This document shows, in pieces, positions 57,306 through 64,000 of a stretch of DNA of 64,000 nt (position 1 is the stretch's first letter; each line of letters begins with the position of its first letter). The translations under genes and the position numbers were made by a program. The stretch is from Romboutsia ilealis (lineage in GTDB: Bacteria > Bacillota > Clostridia > Peptostreptococcales > Peptostreptococcaceae), in NCBI RefSeq assembly GCF_900015215.1, contig NZ_LN555523.1, positions 1,554,381-1,618,380 of the forward strand, in the 5' to 3' direction. The notes beneath the pieces were generated by a model. It was not told where the DNA came from and did no database searches. It was given only the letters and a program-made list of their open reading frames with translations.

Positions 57306-57503
57306 TAAAAAATTCGCTTCGCCTGAGCGACGTGTCGGCGAAACATTTCATGTCGCCAACGACTTCGTCCGTTGCTTGAGCCACTGCGTGGGCGAAGTAT
57401 TTCAAAATCTTTTTTACGCTCAGAACCAATTTATTGATATTACTTACATTCAGAATTTATCCACATTTTTTTAAGTATTATAATATCCTTAAGCGTAAAA
57501 AAT
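57306..57503 (+). repeat. Intergenic DnaA-box repeat, full-length copy
   Basis: The cleanest full copy (about 198 bp): AAATTCGCTTCGCCTGAGCG, CATTTCATGTCGCCAACGAC, CTTCGTCCGTTGCTTGAGCC, CTGCGTGGGCGAAGTATTTC, TTTTTTACGCTC and the closing CTTAAGCGTAAAAAA. TTATCCACA is at 57457-57465. Upstream of the collagen-like gene and not overlapping it. Confidence 0.92.
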
Positions 57504-57613
57504 TAATAATAGCAATTTAATCGACTATCGAGTGTCTCTTTTTTGTCCATTTAATCATATATTTATAGTATGTAGTTAAAAACTACTAAAATATTTATCA
57601 TGGAGTGTTGTTT

Positions 57614-58333
57614 ATGCATAAAGAATACATTAGCAAAGACAAAATTTGTGGTTGCCAAACTTCAAAACCATCAAATAAAACTAAAAAGAAAAATTATTGC
57701 GACGTAAAGCCTGATATGGGGTCTATGTTTGTATATCCTGTAAACTTGTGTGATGTTCAAATCTATCAAATATTATGTCAATGTATCGGAAGAGTTGTTG
57801 GTTTAAAATTAGTAGATAGTGACTGTATACTAAGATTAAAAATAAAACAAGTAAATCAATGTGCCGTTATGGGGAAAACTTGTTCTGGAAAAGGTCCTCT
57901 ATATGTTAAATTATCCTCTATACAATATGTAGATTTAGGAAAAGAAACTTATGTAAATCCATTATGTAACGTTGGTGTAGCTCAAGGTATCCAAGGCCCT
58001 CCTGGACCTATGGGTCCTCAAGGCCCTAAAGGTGATAAAGGTGATATGGGGCCTCAAGGTCCTCAAGGTCCTGCTGGCAATAAAGGTGATAAGGGTGACA
58101 TGGGTCCTGCTGGTCCTCAAGGCCCTGCTGGTGCTATGGGTTCTCAAGGTCCTCAAGGCCCTACTGGTCCTACGGGCGCTATGGGTCCTCAAGGCCCTAC
58201 TGGTCCTCAAGGTGCTATGGGCCCTCAAGGTCCTACTGGTCCTCAAGGTGCAAAAGGCGATATGGGTGCCACAGGTCCAACTGGAAAACCTGAAAAATAT
58301 ATGCCTCCTAAAAAGGTACCTTATAAAAACTAA
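57614..58333 (+). CDS. Collagen-like protein with cysteine-rich N-terminal domain
   Basis: Start at ATG 57614 after GGAG; a GTG nine bases upstream overlaps the ribosome site. The first 120 residues are a compact domain with about 12 cysteines ([17 protein letters not shown]). Residues about 124-228 are Gly-X-Y triplets with GPQ, GPT, GDK and GAM units ([20 protein letters not shown]), around 35 triplets in all. A short Pro/Lys tail ends it. The DNA of this region repeats every 9-18 bases and is locally GC-rich. BclA-type exosporium glycoproteins have such a collagen middle, but they usually also have a C-terminal trimerisation domain, which is missing here. Spore-surface location is inferred. 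Confidence 0.85.
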   Translation: MHKEYISKDKICGCQTSKPSNKTKKKNYCDVKPDMGSMFVYPVNLCDVQIYQILCQCIGRVVGLKLVDSDCILRLKIKQVNQCAVMGKTCSGKGPLYVKLSSIQYVDLGKETYVNPLCNVGVAQGIQGPPGPMGPQGPKGDKGDMGPQGPQGPAGNKGDKGDMGPAGPQGPAGAMGSQGPQGPTGPTGAMGPQGPTGPQGAMGPQGPTGPQGAKGDMGATGPTGKPEKYMPPKKVPYKN

Positions 58334-58346
58334 TATTAATTTTAAA

Positions 58347-58420
58347 TTTACTTCGCTTAAGCAATGTGTTTACTAATCATTTAAGATATCAGTTGTTCAA
58401 AATATTATTTTTTACTTTTT
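58347..58420 (+). repeat. Decayed fragment of the DnaA-box repeat
   Basis: ATTTACTTCGCTTAAGCAATGTG is still close to the repeat 5' end (compare the copy at 21756), the rest diverges quickly. Confidence 0.55.
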
Positions 58421-58478
58421 AAGCCTATTGATACAAAAGTTATAAGCAGTTTTTAATATATTATAAAATAATAGTAAT

Positions 58479-58520
58479 AAAAGGAGTACCTATTATTTTT
58501 CTAAAATAGATACTCCTTTT
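58479..58520 (-). terminator. Terminator after GIY-YIG gene
   Basis: AAAAGGAGTA-CTATT pairs with AATAGATACTCCTTTT (one mismatch) around a T-rich loop; overlaps the GIY-YIG stop codon. Confidence 0.75.
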
Positions 58521-58818
58521 ATTCATTATATGGAATATTATAACATTCCTTATTTTCTAATGTTTCTAAAAATTCCTTTGGATTTTTGATAATCCATAGC
58601 TTCTTATTCCGATTTAATCTTTTTATATAGTATTCAAGCTTCATAGCATTACTTTTACTATCCGCTATAAAATAAGTTTCTAATCTTTTAAATCCCTTCA
58701 CTCTACTATATTTACAGTTTATGCCACTTTCATGTTCTTTCATTCTTCTAACTATATCTGTTGTATATCCAGTATAAAGTGAATCATCCTTGCATCTTAT
58801 TATATATGTAAAATACAT
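58519..58818 (-). CDS. GIY-YIG nuclease-superfamily protein (99 aa)
   Basis: A single-domain GIY-YIG protein of the UPF0213/YhbQ size class. Motif seen: YFTYIIRCKDDSLYTGYT at the start (Y-I-I and Y-T-G-Y-T standing in for GIY and YIG), the Arg in DIVRRMKEHE, and a distal Glu/Asn segment. The family is a putative structure-specific endonuclease; whether it cuts DNA or RNA is unknown. GAGGAG precedes the ATG. It ends in a terminator and stands alone. Confidence 0.85.
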   Translation of the reverse strand: MYFTYIIRCKDDSLYTGYTTDIVRRMKEHESGINCKYSRVKGFKRLETYFIADSKSNAMKLEYYIKRLNRNKKLWIIKNPKEFLETLENKECYNIPYNE

Positions 58819-58914
58819 CCTAATCTCCTCTATTAATTCCTTATTAATAAAATTCTAAATAAAAATTGAATATATTCTTTGAGTGCATTCATACTTGACT
58901 TATCAAAAGACAAT

Positions 58915-58940
58915 CACCTACTTTCTAGTGAAAGGAGGTG
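58915..58940 (+). promoter_or_regulatory. Hairpin sequestering the ribosome site of the second toxin-like gene
   Basis: CACCT-A-CTTTC (58915-58925) pairs with GAAAG-G-AGGTG (58930-58940) around TAGT, hiding the AGGAGGTGG ribosome site in an almost perfect 10-bp stem. This is a hallmark of type I toxin mRNAs. Confidence 0.65.
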
Positions 58941-58946
58941 GAAAGT

Positions 58947-59093
58947 ATGGAAATTGCAACAATATATTACATAGTAAAATTTTTACTTGATTTATATAAA
59001 GCAAAAAAGCACTCAAACACGACTAAGAGTACTTTTAGCTTTAAGCTAGAGACTTCTAAATTTAATTTAGAAATCAATAGCAAAAAATATTAG
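58947..59093 (+). CDS. Candidate type I toxin, small peptide (48 aa)
   Basis: A 48-codon gene with AAAGGAGGTGG before the ATG. It has a short hydrophobic start (MEIATIYYIVKFLLDLY) and a basic, beta-like tail (FKLETSKFNLEINSKKY). The tail FNLEINSKK resembles LDIEIKSKEK in the 43295-43462 product, and the ribosome-site sequences are the same in both. Occluded ribosome site and antisense-oriented terminator inside the ORF support a type I toxin-antitoxin unit. The helix is short for a classic toxin, so this is weaker than the first locus. No family is recognised. Confidence 0.55.
   Translation: MEIATIYYIVKFLLDLYKAKKHSNTTKSTFSFKLETSKFNLEINSKKY
59003..59034 (-). terminator. Minus-strand terminator inside toxin-like gene 2 (putative antitoxin RNA end)
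   Basis: On the minus strand AAGTACTC pairs with GAGTGCTT (one G-T pair) around a 12-base loop and is followed by TTTTGC. It lies in mid-ORF, so a minus-strand RNA ending there would overlap the gene's 3' half. Confidence 0.5.
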
Positions 59094-59107
59094 ATTATTA
59101 ATATAAG

Positions 59108-59155
59108 TTAGGAGAATACACTCTACACGACTAGAATATACTCTCTAATTTTTTA
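59108..59155 (+). terminator. Terminator after toxin-like gene 2
   Basis: TTAGGAGAATA pairs imperfectly with TATACTCTCTAA, followed by TTTTTTA. Confidence 0.6.
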
Positions 59156-59258
59156 TTGATAGTTATATTATATCATAATTTTTGATATATAAACTATCAT
59201 TTTTTTATTGTATATTATTAATTTCACATTATATTAAAATTGTGAATACTAACTCAGT

Positions 59259-59762
59259 TTAGTTAACTAATATCAAAATAGATAATAAGCCTACTAATCC
59301 AACTGTAGCACTAGATGCAAGTATATTAAGTATTTTAATGGCTTTATTTTTGAAAAACTTAGCAAATAAGTAAAATATTCCAATACCTATTACTCCACCT
59401 AGTGTATTTCCTATAAGGTCTGTTATATCAGTTGATCCAATAGCTAGAACGAACTGTAAAACTTCAATCCCTAAACTAATAAAAAAAGCTATTGAAATCT
59501 TATTAAGAATAGACCATTCTTGTTTTAACATACATGCATAAATTCCAACAGGAACAAACACAATTATATTATTAATAATCTCAGCCATATGTATTCTTCC
59601 ATTAACAGTAGCTGTTCCTGCAAAAGGAATTAGATTTATACTTCTACTTCGATAAAGTTCTTCCAAAGAAAAATTCAGCTTAAACAAAAGTGTCCATACC
59701 AATATTAAAAAGTACACTCCAAACAAAATTTTAGTTAAATTTAGTTGTTTTTTATCTCCCAT
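59259..59762 (-). CDS. VanZ-like family membrane protein (167 aa)
   Basis: A membrane protein with four to five hydrophobic helices and the VanZ pattern: RSINLIPFAGT early, a conserved NNIIVFVPVGIY, then SLGIEVLQFVLAIGSTDITDLIGNTLGG. The family includes VanZ of teicoplanin resistance, but most members have no known function. AGGAGG lies before the ATG. It has no resistance operon around it, so a general membrane role is assumed. Confidence 0.88.
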   Translation of the reverse strand: MGDKKQLNLTKILFGVYFLILVWTLLFKLNFSLEELYRSRSINLIPFAGTATVNGRIHMAEIINNIIVFVPVGIYACMLKQEWSILNKISIAFFISLGIEVLQFVLAIGSTDITDLIGNTLGGVIGIGIFYLFAKFFKNKAIKILNILASSATVGLVGLLSILILVN

Positions 59763-59836
59763 ATAAAATCCTCCTTGAAGAAAATATAATAAATCACAAA
59801 GTTAACTAACAGAGCATAACTTTTAAGTAAATTCTT

Positions 59837-60445
59837 TTATATAAATAAGCTCTCACCTAGTTTTTCAAACATTTGAAGCATTAAATATGCTTTTATATCT
59901 ATACTTTCTTCATTTTCTAAAATATTTTTAGCATCTTCTTTAGATATTAACATTGCTTTTATATCTTCATCATCTTCTTGATATTTATCAGTTATTTCTC
60001 CATCACATAAACAATATACAAATGCCACAGATTCATCTGTCATACCTGGAGATAAATATAACTTATCTTTACTGTTTATTTTGTTTATACTTATTAAATC
60101 AAGTCCTGTTTCTTCTTTTAATTCTCTTCTTACAGAAGTTTCAATATCTTCATTATTATCAACAAGTCCTGCTGGTAATTCGTATATGTATTTATTTATA
60201 GGTACTCTATATTGATTTATAAGTACTAATTTATTTTGTGCTTTATGAAGTGCACATATTACTACTGCATCAATTTTATCTTCCTTATTTTCTAAATATA
60301 CTTTTTCTAGTTCTTCTTTACTTTTTCTAGATGATACCATCCAGTGCTTTTCTTGACCTTTTTTATTTTTATATTCTACATCATATAAACCTACAAAATC
60401 TGTTTCTACTAATGGCTTTAATCCTTTTATCTTTGAATTTTCCAA
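59837..60445 (-). CDS. NUDIX hydrolase (202 aa), ADP-ribose pyrophosphatase-like
   Basis: The start is a TTG at 60445, 6-8 bases after AAAGGGG; no ATG fits as well. The Nudix box GLVDNNEDIETSVRRELKEE (G-x5-E-x7-REL) starts near residue 91 and continues TGLDLISI. INQYRVPINKYIYELPAG precedes it, characteristic of ADP-ribose/NADH pyrophosphatase-type NUDIX enzymes (NudF-like). It hydrolyses a nucleoside-diphosphate linked compound; the precise substrate is not readable. About 200 residues is usual. It is 75 bases upstream of the VanZ-like gene in the same direction. Confidence 0.88.
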   Translation of the reverse strand: MENSKIKGLKPLVETDFVGLYDVEYKNKKGQEKHWMVSSRKSKEELEKVYLENKEDKIDAVVICALHKAQNKLVLINQYRVPINKYIYELPAGLVDNNEDIETSVRRELKEETGLDLISINKINSKDKLYLSPGMTDESVAFVYCLCDGEITDKYQEDDEDIKAMLISKEDAKNILENEESIDIKAYLMLQMFEKLGESLFI

Positions 60446-60517
60446 AATTATACCCCTTTCTAATTGTTATAGTTTTATTATATCAATGATATTGCTTTTT
60501 ATCATTATTTTAATAAA

Positions 60518-60561
60518 AATTTGCTTCACTCAAGCGACATATCAGTAAAACACTTCATTTT
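60518..60561 (+). repeat. Truncated repeat fragment next to a full-length copy
   Basis: AATTTGCTTCACTCAAGCGACATATC and AAAACACTTCATTTTA match the repeat's first 45 bases, diverged; the 3' half is absent. Confidence 0.6.
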
Positions 60562-60594
60562 ACTAAAAATTTTATATCCTAGTTTTATATACAT

Positions 60595-60753
60595 AAAAAA
60601 TTCGCTTCGCTTGAGCGACGTGTCTGCGAAACACTTCATGTCGCCAACGACTTCGTCCGTTGCTTGAGCCACTGCGTTGGAGGTTGATATTACTTACATT
60701 CGGAATTTATCCACATTTTTTTAAATATTATAATATCCTTAAGCGTAAAAAAA
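60595..60753 (+). repeat. Intergenic DnaA-box repeat with internal deletion
   Basis: Begins AAATTCGCTTCGCTTGAGCG, passes GCCAACGACTTCGTCCGTTGC, then jumps from CTGCGTTGG straight to TTGATATTACTTACATTC (about 40 bases lost, including TTTTTTACGCT), and ends CTTAAGCGTAAAAAA. TTATCCACA at 60707-60715 is intact. Confidence 0.9.
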
Positions 60754-60792
60754 GATTACTGAAAGTTAAATTTTCCAGTAATCTTTTTTTAA
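60747..60792 (-). terminator. Terminator of the feo operon
   Basis: AAAAAAAGATTACTG pairs with CAGTAATCTTTTTTT around an AT-rich loop, with T-runs both sides. It overlaps the end of the repeat copy and lies about 35 bases past the small Cys gene. Confidence 0.8.
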
Positions 60793-60828
60793 TAACCAAT
60801 TTATATAAATGTATCTTTTATTTCTAAA

Positions 60829-60978
60829 CTATTTATTACAACCTTTACAGCTAGAAGAACCAGAACATTTATAACATCCATAATCCGAACTTCCCTTATT
60901 CTTATTATGTTTAATTATAGGTCTAATAGCTAAGAATAATATAAAAGCTACTACAATAATTACTATTAAATTTCCCAT
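60829..60978 (-). CDS. FeoB-associated Cys-rich membrane protein (49 aa)
   Basis: The ATG at 60978 follows AAAGGAG, 20 bases past the feoB stop codon. The 49 residues are one membrane helix (LIVIIVVAFILFLAI) followed by a basic stretch and a Cys-rich end (YGCYKCSGSSSCKGCNK). This matches the small FeoB-associated Cys-rich membrane proteins found after feoB in Firmicutes (Pfam p12 type). It probably helps iron delivery at the membrane; a role is inferred from position. Confidence 0.82.
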   Translation of the reverse strand: MGNLIVIIVVAFILFLAIRPIIKHNKNKGSSDYGCYKCSGSSSCKGCNK

Positions 60979-60998
60979 AACTAATCTCCTTTAATATA

Positions 60999-62975
60999 TT
61001 ATTGTACTTGTACTTTTGATACTTTCTTTTCACTTTCACTAACCTTATTAGATTTTATCTTATATACTATATAAATTGCTGCTAAAGCTAATATTATAAC
61101 TGCAGGTATAAATCCTTGACCTAACTCTTTATATACTAATATAGTACCAACTTGATAAGTTATCATAGCTACAATATATCCTACACTTAATTGAAGTAAT
61201 ATTGATTTTAACAACCACTTATTAGATTTCATTTCTGATTTCATAGCACCTATTGCTGCAAAACAAGGTGGTGTAAATAAGTTAAAGAACATAAATGACA
61301 GGGCTGAAACTGCTGTTATTGCCATAGTTTCTTGTACTGCCATTGCATTAACTAATTCAAAATCAGAGTTTATTGCCGCTCCCATTGAATAAACTACCGC
61401 TAATGTTCCAACAACTTCTTCTTTAGCTATAAATCCTGTTATAGCAGCTGCTGCAAGTTGCCATACACCGATTCCTACTGGTATAAGTAAAAATGCAAAT
61501 GGTGTAGCTATATTAGCAAGTATTGAAGTATTTACTGCATCTTCTACTAATTGTAATTTAAAGTTAAATGATGACATTATAAATACTACTGTATTACAAA
61601 CTATTATAATAGTACCTGCTCTTGTTATAAAATCTTTCCCTGTTTCTAACATTTTAAAGAATGCTCTTTTTATGCTAGGTATGCGATACTGTGGTAATTC
61701 TATTATAAAGTAATTTTTTATATTATCTGCTCCAGTTACTTTTTTTAATATTAATCCCACACATATTATAACTGTAAAAGCTACAAGATAAGTAAGCGGA
61801 AACATATATCCTTGTTCTGGGAAAAATGCCGCTGTAAATAATGCTATTATAGGTAATTTAGCCCCACAAGGAACAAATGGTGTAAGCATTGCTGTAAGTC
61901 TACGTTGCTTTTCATCTTTTATAGTTCTAGTTGCCATAATTCCAGGAATTGAACATCCATACCCTACTATCATAGGTATTATAGACTTTCCTGATAATCC
62001 AACTTTTCTAAATAATGGATCGAATATTAAAGCTATACGAGCCATAAATCCACTGTCTTCTACTAATGACAACATAAACATTAATACCATAACTAATGGA
62101 ACAAATCCAACTACTGCTCCAACCCCACCTATTATACCGTCAGTTAATAATGAATTTAAAAAGTCTGATGTTCCTATACTTGCTAACAGCCCTGAAACTG
62201 CATCTTGAAAGTTTTCTATATATCCAACTAAAGTATCTGCAACTAATGGACCTAATGTATTTATAGATAAATTAAAAATAAATGCCATAATTAAAATAAA
62301 AAGTCCAGTTCCTATTATAGGATTAGTTACAAACCTATCAATTTTATCTTCTAAAGTTTCTTCATTATGTCTAATTATTCTGTTTTCAACTTTTGATATT
62401 ATATTATTAACTATGCTATATCTTTTTTTATCTTGTTTTTCTTCATTATGTATATTTGATAATTCTTTAAATAAGTTCTTTTGTTCTTTTAATTTAGAGC
62501 TTTCAGACGCTACCTTAATTAAATTTTTAAGACCTTCATTTTTAGCTGCTGATATTTCAACAACTTTGCAATTTAATTCTTTTTCTAATTTATTAATATC
62601 GATATCCGTTACATTTTTTGATATATCAACTTTATTAAGTGCAACAACTACTGGTATATTAAGTTCTAATAGTTGTGTTGTAAAGAATAAACTTCTATTT
62701 AAGTTTGTAGAATCTACCACATTTATTATAACATCAGGATTTTCAGTTTTTATAAAATCTGTTGTTATACTTTCTTCACTTGTATATGGTCTTATTGAAT
62801 ATGCACCTGGTAAATCTACAATATCTATATTATTTCCTAAGCTTTCTTTTAATTTTGCTTCTTTTTTACTTACTGTAACCCCAGCCCAGTTACCAACGTA
62901 TTCTTGTTTTCCTGTAAGAGCATTGTAAAGTGTTGTTTTTCCACTATTTGGGTTTCCCGCTAATGCTATCTTCAT
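60999..62975 (-). CDS. feoB: Ferrous iron transport protein B
   Basis: A 658-residue membrane GTPase. The N-terminal G domain shows G1 GNPNSGKTTLYNALTG (~7), G3 VDLPGAYSIRP and G4 ALNKVD; a helical insert follows, then 8-10 helices with the FeoB gate motifs (GYGCSIPGIMATR, FVPCGAKLPI). It imports Fe2+ into the cell in anaerobes. Slightly shorter than E. coli FeoB (773) as in many clostridia. It is 17 bases downstream of feoA and followed by the small Cys protein gene, all under a likely Fur box. Confidence 0.95.
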   Translation of the reverse strand: MKIALAGNPNSGKTTLYNALTGKQEYVGNWAGVTVSKKEAKLKESLGNNIDIVDLPGAYSIRPYTSEESITTDFIKTENPDVIINVVDSTNLNRSLFFTTQLLELNIPVVVALNKVDISKNVTDIDINKLEKELNCKVVEISAAKNEGLKNLIKVASESSKLKEQKNLFKELSNIHNEEKQDKKRYSIVNNIISKVENRIIRHNEETLEDKIDRFVTNPIIGTGLFILIMAFIFNLSINTLGPLVADTLVGYIENFQDAVSGLLASIGTSDFLNSLLTDGIIGGVGAVVGFVPLVMVLMFMLSLVEDSGFMARIALIFDPLFRKVGLSGKSIIPMIVGYGCSIPGIMATRTIKDEKQRRLTAMLTPFVPCGAKLPIIALFTAAFFPEQGYMFPLTYLVAFTVIICVGLILKKVTGADNIKNYFIIELPQYRIPSIKRAFFKMLETGKDFITRAGTIIIVCNTVVFIMSSFNFKLQLVEDAVNTSILANIATPFAFLLIPVGIGVWQLAAAAITGFIAKEEVVGTLAVVYSMGAAINSDFELVNAMAVQETMAITAVSALSFMFFNLFTPPCFAAIGAMKSEMKSNKWLLKSILLQLSVGYIVAMITYQVGTILVYKELGQGFIPAVIILALAAIYIVYKIKSNKVSESEKKVSKVQVQ

Positions 62976-62992
62976 TCCCTCATCTCCTCTTT

Positions 62993-63205
62993 TTAAAATA
63001 TTTCTATAACCTCTGCAAGGTCTTTGTCTATACCGTATCTTCCACCTTTTATATTAATTATTAAGTTTGAGTACATTTTTTTAACTATATTTATAGTTTC
63101 TCCTTCAAAACATCCTAGCGTAAATAAAAATTTATTTATTTCTTCATCCCCGTTTATGGATTTTATTGTGTATATAACACCTTTTTGGCCTTCTGGTAAT
63201 TTCAT
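62993..63205 (-). CDS. feoA: FeoA family protein
   Basis: A 70-residue SH3-like protein of the FeoA family (EGQKGVIYTIKSINGDEE then FTLGCFEGETINIVKK). FeoA helps FeoB iron transport, probably at its cytoplasmic face. GAGGTG precedes the ATG. It starts the feoA-feoB-Cys protein operon, with a Fur-like box 35-50 bases upstream. Confidence 0.92.
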   Translation of the reverse strand: MKLPEGQKGVIYTIKSINGDEEINKFLFTLGCFEGETINIVKKMYSNLIINIKGGRYGIDKDLAEVIEIF

Positions 63206-63239
63206 TTTTACACCTCTTCCCTTCCCAATTTATCGGTTT

Positions 63240-63254
63240 TGATAATTACTATCA
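63240..63254 (-). promoter_or_regulatory. Fur box upstream of feoA
   Basis: TGATAATTACTATCA differs from the 7-1-7 consensus TGATAATnATTATCA at one base. A second GATAATCA lies about 10 bases further out. It predicts repression of the iron-uptake operon by Fur when iron is plentiful. Confidence 0.7.
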
Positions 63255-63356
63255 TTAATTATATGATAATCAATTTCAATTGCTTTGTCAACTTGATTAT
63301 TCATATTTATAATAAAGTCCTCAAATAGAAATTTTATTATATAGTTTCCCTAAGCG

Positions 63357-63528
63357 TAAAAAATTCGCTTCGCTCATGTCGCCAACGACTTCGTCCGTTG
63401 CTTGAGCCACTGCGTGGGCGAAGTATTTCAAAATCTTTTTTTACGCTCAAAAACAATTTATTCATATTACTTACATTCAGAAGTTATCCACATTTTTTAA
63501 AGTATTATAATATCCTTAAGCGTAAAAA
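63357..63528 (+). repeat. Intergenic DnaA-box repeat, copy preceded by a second end motif
   Basis: Copy of about 172 bp lacking part of the front (AAATTCGCTTCGCTCATGTCG) but otherwise full, with GCCAACGACTTCGTCCGTTGC, CTGCGTGGGCGAAGTATTTC, TTTTTTTACGCTC and CTTAAGCGTAAAAAA. TTATCCACA is at 63483-63491. A further CTAAGCGTAAAA just before it (63350-63361) looks like the end of another, lost copy. Confidence 0.9.
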
Positions 63529-63553
63529 AAGCTGTCTAAAATTAGACAGCTTA
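63527..63553 (-). terminator. Terminator after polysaccharide deacetylase gene
   Basis: AAGCTGTCTA pairs perfectly with TAGACAGCTT around AAAT, joined to the A-rich end of the repeat copy, which supplies T's on the minus strand. Confidence 0.85.
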
Positions 63554-63557
63554 TATA

Positions 63558-64000
63558 CTATGATAATGTTTTAAATTCATATCCATTATCTTTAAAATAT
63601 TTTATTATTGTTGGAAGTGCTTTAGCTGTTTCTTCTTTTCCGTAAGTATCATGCATTAATAAAACAACTATATCTTTTCCTTGAGATGTATTTATAGCAT
63701 AATCTAATAATTCTTGAGCATTTTTCTTTTTACCTTCAGCATCTGCAATTAATGCGTTCCAATCTATTGATGCCATATTATTTTCATCTAAATAATTATC
63801 AAGTTGATCCATGCCCTTCCAAGACATATGTCCACCTGGACATCTTATAACTCTTGTTGAGAAGTATGGACCTAATATTTCCTTTAATAATTCATCTGTT
63901 TTATTAAAGTCGGCTAAGAAGTTGTCTAAGTTTAAAGTTCTACCTGGATATAAAACCTTGTAGTCATGTGTATAAGAGTGATTAGCTATAGCATTTCCAT
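63558..64000 (-). CDS. Polysaccharide deacetylase (NodB-like), 5' end missing
   Basis: The reading frame is open to the right edge of the window; the ATG at 63827 is internal. The visible 147 residues include GNAIANHSYTHDYK at the start, holding the HxxxH metal-binding pair of NodB deacetylases, the conserved VIRCPGGHMSWK (R-x-P-G-G, substrate groove) and a later VVLLMHDTYGKEET with the His of the last motif. Enzymes of this family remove acetyl groups from peptidoglycan N-acetylglucosamine or other wall polysaccharides, helping lysozyme resistance. The missing N-terminal part may carry a membrane anchor. It is followed by a terminator. Confidence 0.88.
   Translation of the reverse strand, partial: GNAIANHSYTHDYKVLYPGRTLNLDNFLADFNKTDELLKEILGPYFSTRVIRCPGGHMSWKGMDQLDNYLDENNMASIDWNALIADAEGKKKNAQELLDYAINTSQGKDIVVLLMHDTYGKEETAKALPTIIKYFKDNGYEFKTLS

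Noticed and set aside
57990-58270. Regular short repeats resembling a CRISPR array
   Set aside because: The repeats are 9-18 bp, in frame, without spacers, and encode collagen triplets.
57962-58376. Open frames of 94 and 114 codons overlapping the collagen-like gene in other frames
   Set aside because: They are products of the GC-rich Gly-X-Y DNA repeat, contain only low-complexity Thr/Arg or Leu/Val strings, and lack ribosome sites.
63350-63361. An additional complete DnaA-box repeat copy
   Set aside because: Only 12 bases of the end motif are present; reported as a possible remnant.

Overview
The window is about 64 kb of very AT-rich DNA. It looks like the chromosome of an anaerobic, spore-forming Firmicute. 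The best guess is a member of the Peptostreptococcaceae (Clostridioides / Paeniclostridium / Romboutsia type). This is inferred from base composition, oxygen-sensitive Fe-S enzymes (hybrid cluster protein, Fe-S aldo-keto reductase, old-yellow-enzyme reductase), FeoAB iron uptake, AbgT, an orphan OadB, and cysteine-rich and collagen-like proteins of the kind found on spore surfaces. I see no rRNA, tRNA, CRISPR array or prophage. Most genes lie on the minus strand.

Layout. 1-2.5 kb: lipid kinase (partial), LUD protein, Fe-S protein. 2.6-8 kb: an accessory block holding a repetitive 534-residue protein and a tandem duplication of a cysteine-rich gene with a divergent beta-propeller-like gene; one propeller copy is a truncated pseudogene. 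8-15.5 kb: ABC-F ATPase, a short FtsZ-like protein without the GTP loop, queT under a preQ1-I riboswitch with its terminator/antiterminator, small hypothetical genes, DUF362, and OadB with a 34-residue membrane partner. 15.9-31 kb: galactoside use (LacZ, GH36 alpha-galactosidase, GH42 beta-galactosidase, GPH symporter), interleaved with recQ, an iron alcohol dehydrogenase and abgT. 31-40 kb: CtpE-like P-type ATPase, an intact IS982-family element with a 7-bp target duplication, methyltransferase, MalY-type lyase, a cysteine-rich coiled-coil protein and YitT. 40-47 kb: hcp, whose promoter with its GTAAC-N4-GTTAC palindrome occurs three times in 1.7 kb, a candidate type I toxin, and a divergent AraC / old-yellow-enzyme pair. 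47-57 kb: typA, Fe-S aldo-keto reductase, corA with a switch-like RNA leader, a large TPR protein, DUF3810 and an AI-2E family transporter. 57-64 kb: collagen-like protein, GIY-YIG protein, a second candidate type I toxin, VanZ-like and NUDIX proteins, the Fur-box feoA-feoB-small Cys protein operon, and a partial polysaccharide deacetylase.

Two mobile sequence families lie over this. One is the IS982 element plus a 123-bp non-autonomous derivative (MITE) sharing its ends and 7-bp target size, and a solitary end. The other is a 145-200 bp intergenic repeat that is GC-richer than its surroundings. Five well-preserved copies each carry a perfect DnaA-box sequence (TTATCCACA), and several decayed fragments are present.

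The observations most worth following up are the two toxin-like genes with occluded ribosome sites and opposite-strand terminators inside the ORF, the DnaA-box repeat family, the mutually exclusive helices upstream of corA, the FtsZ-like protein without a GTP loop, the IS/MITE pair, and the duplicated cysteine-rich locus.
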